Assembly: GCA_964465145.1 (NCBI GenBank)
Contig: CAYXJR010000005.1
Coordinates: forward strand, 1 to 64,000
DNA from: JAUVKA01 sp964465145
Lineage (GTDB): Bacteria; Bacteroidota; Bacteroidia; Bacteroidales; UBA12481
Direction of reading: 5' to 3'
DNA length: 64,000 nt
The notes beneath the pieces are model-generated. The model ran no database searches, was not told where the DNA came from, and worked only from the letters and a program-made list of their open reading frames with translations. This document shows positions 63,880-64,000 of the stretch, one piece after another; positions within the stretch are counted from its first letter, which is position 1, and each line of letters opens with the position of its first letter. The translations under genes were made by a program, and so were the position numbers.

Positions 63880-64000
63880 ATGAACAGTTTAGCTGATACT
63901 CCATGTTTGTATTGCAGGATAAAATATATAATTGCCATACTCCTTTCATGTTTCTTGATCAGCTCCTGCAGCAAAGAACTGAAAACCCCGAATGTCTTGT
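63880..64000 (+). CDS. Start of a lipoprotein gene (cut by window edge)
   Basis: ATG at 63880 opens MNSLADTPCLYCRIKYIIAI and then LLSCFLISSCSKEL, with a lipobox at SSC. Thirty-nine bases after the GH2 stop and on the same strand, so probably the next gene of the same unit. Too short to identify; a further carbohydrate enzyme or binding protein is a reasonable guess only. Confidence 0.6.
   Translation, partial: MNSLADTPCLYCRIKYIIAILLSCFLISSCSKELKTPNVL

Overview
The window looks like a chromosome segment from a polysaccharide-degrading member of the Bacteroidota, plausibly a Marinilabiliales-like marine or sediment lineage. The grounds are exported lipoproteins with LxxC-type signals, the TTTG / TAnnTTTG promoter type, many carbohydrate-active enzymes (GH2, GH15, GH16, GH18, GH27, GH29 x2, GH106, a sulfatase, and wrecks of GH95, a GH78-like rhamnosidase and another GH2), and Bacteroidota-style recombinase, GbsR-like and LanC-like proteins. 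No rRNA, tRNA or CRISPR was seen, and no SusC/SusD pair is present despite the enzyme density.

Layout: 0-4.4 kb holds trehalose genes (GH15, OtsA-OtsB fusion) with a decayed MscS channel upstream. 4.4-6.5 kb holds three small unknown genes between two attC-like inverted repeats, next to a broken tyrosine recombinase: a candidate integron-like cassette island. 6.7-9.9 kb has a DUF1080 protein, a sulfatase and a YncE-like protein with a premature stop. 9.9-14.0 kb has a two-component system diverging from a Cys-rich exported protein and a membrane Fe-S protein, perhaps a metal/redox module. 14.0-23.0 kb is a heavily damaged glycan locus (GH95 wreck, an IS110-GH2 chimeric ORF, GH16, a lipoprotein, a rhamnosidase remnant, a double-domain GH27, a GH5-like remnant). 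23.2-26.0 kb has an orphan sugar-binding lipoprotein and an ABC-F ATPase. 26.2-32.7 kb is a GbsR-like regulator with an RND efflux operon ending in a PII-like protein.

32.8-38.3 kb is the most interesting intact unit: a tightly coupled five-gene operon of a lysine 2,3-aminomutase-type radical SAM enzyme, a GNAT-deacetylase fusion, two D-Ala-D-Ala-ligase-like ATP-grasp ligases and a second GNAT. It reads like a pathway that makes beta-lysine (or a relative), acetylates/deacetylates it and joins it by amide bonds. The product is unknown.

38.6-64 kb holds a ProC-like enzyme, a metallo-beta-lactamase-fold remnant without its metal motif, GH18 plus a PLP enzyme, a LanC-like lipoprotein with a GDCCVxC mini-protein, GH29, an NYN/OST-HTH protein, a phospholipid-turnover set (PAP2, GlpD, lipase-like, GDPD) running with GH106, a second GH29, an Mla lipid-transport operon, a polytopic membrane protein, a GH2 enzyme and the start of one more lipoprotein.

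Two themes cut across the window. First, at least nine genes are broken, and four have kept both ends but lost their middle. Second, many intergenic gaps carry short tandem words (7-10 bp) whose sequence differs from gap to gap, with two words recurring. All calls come from reading the sequence; no database search was possible.
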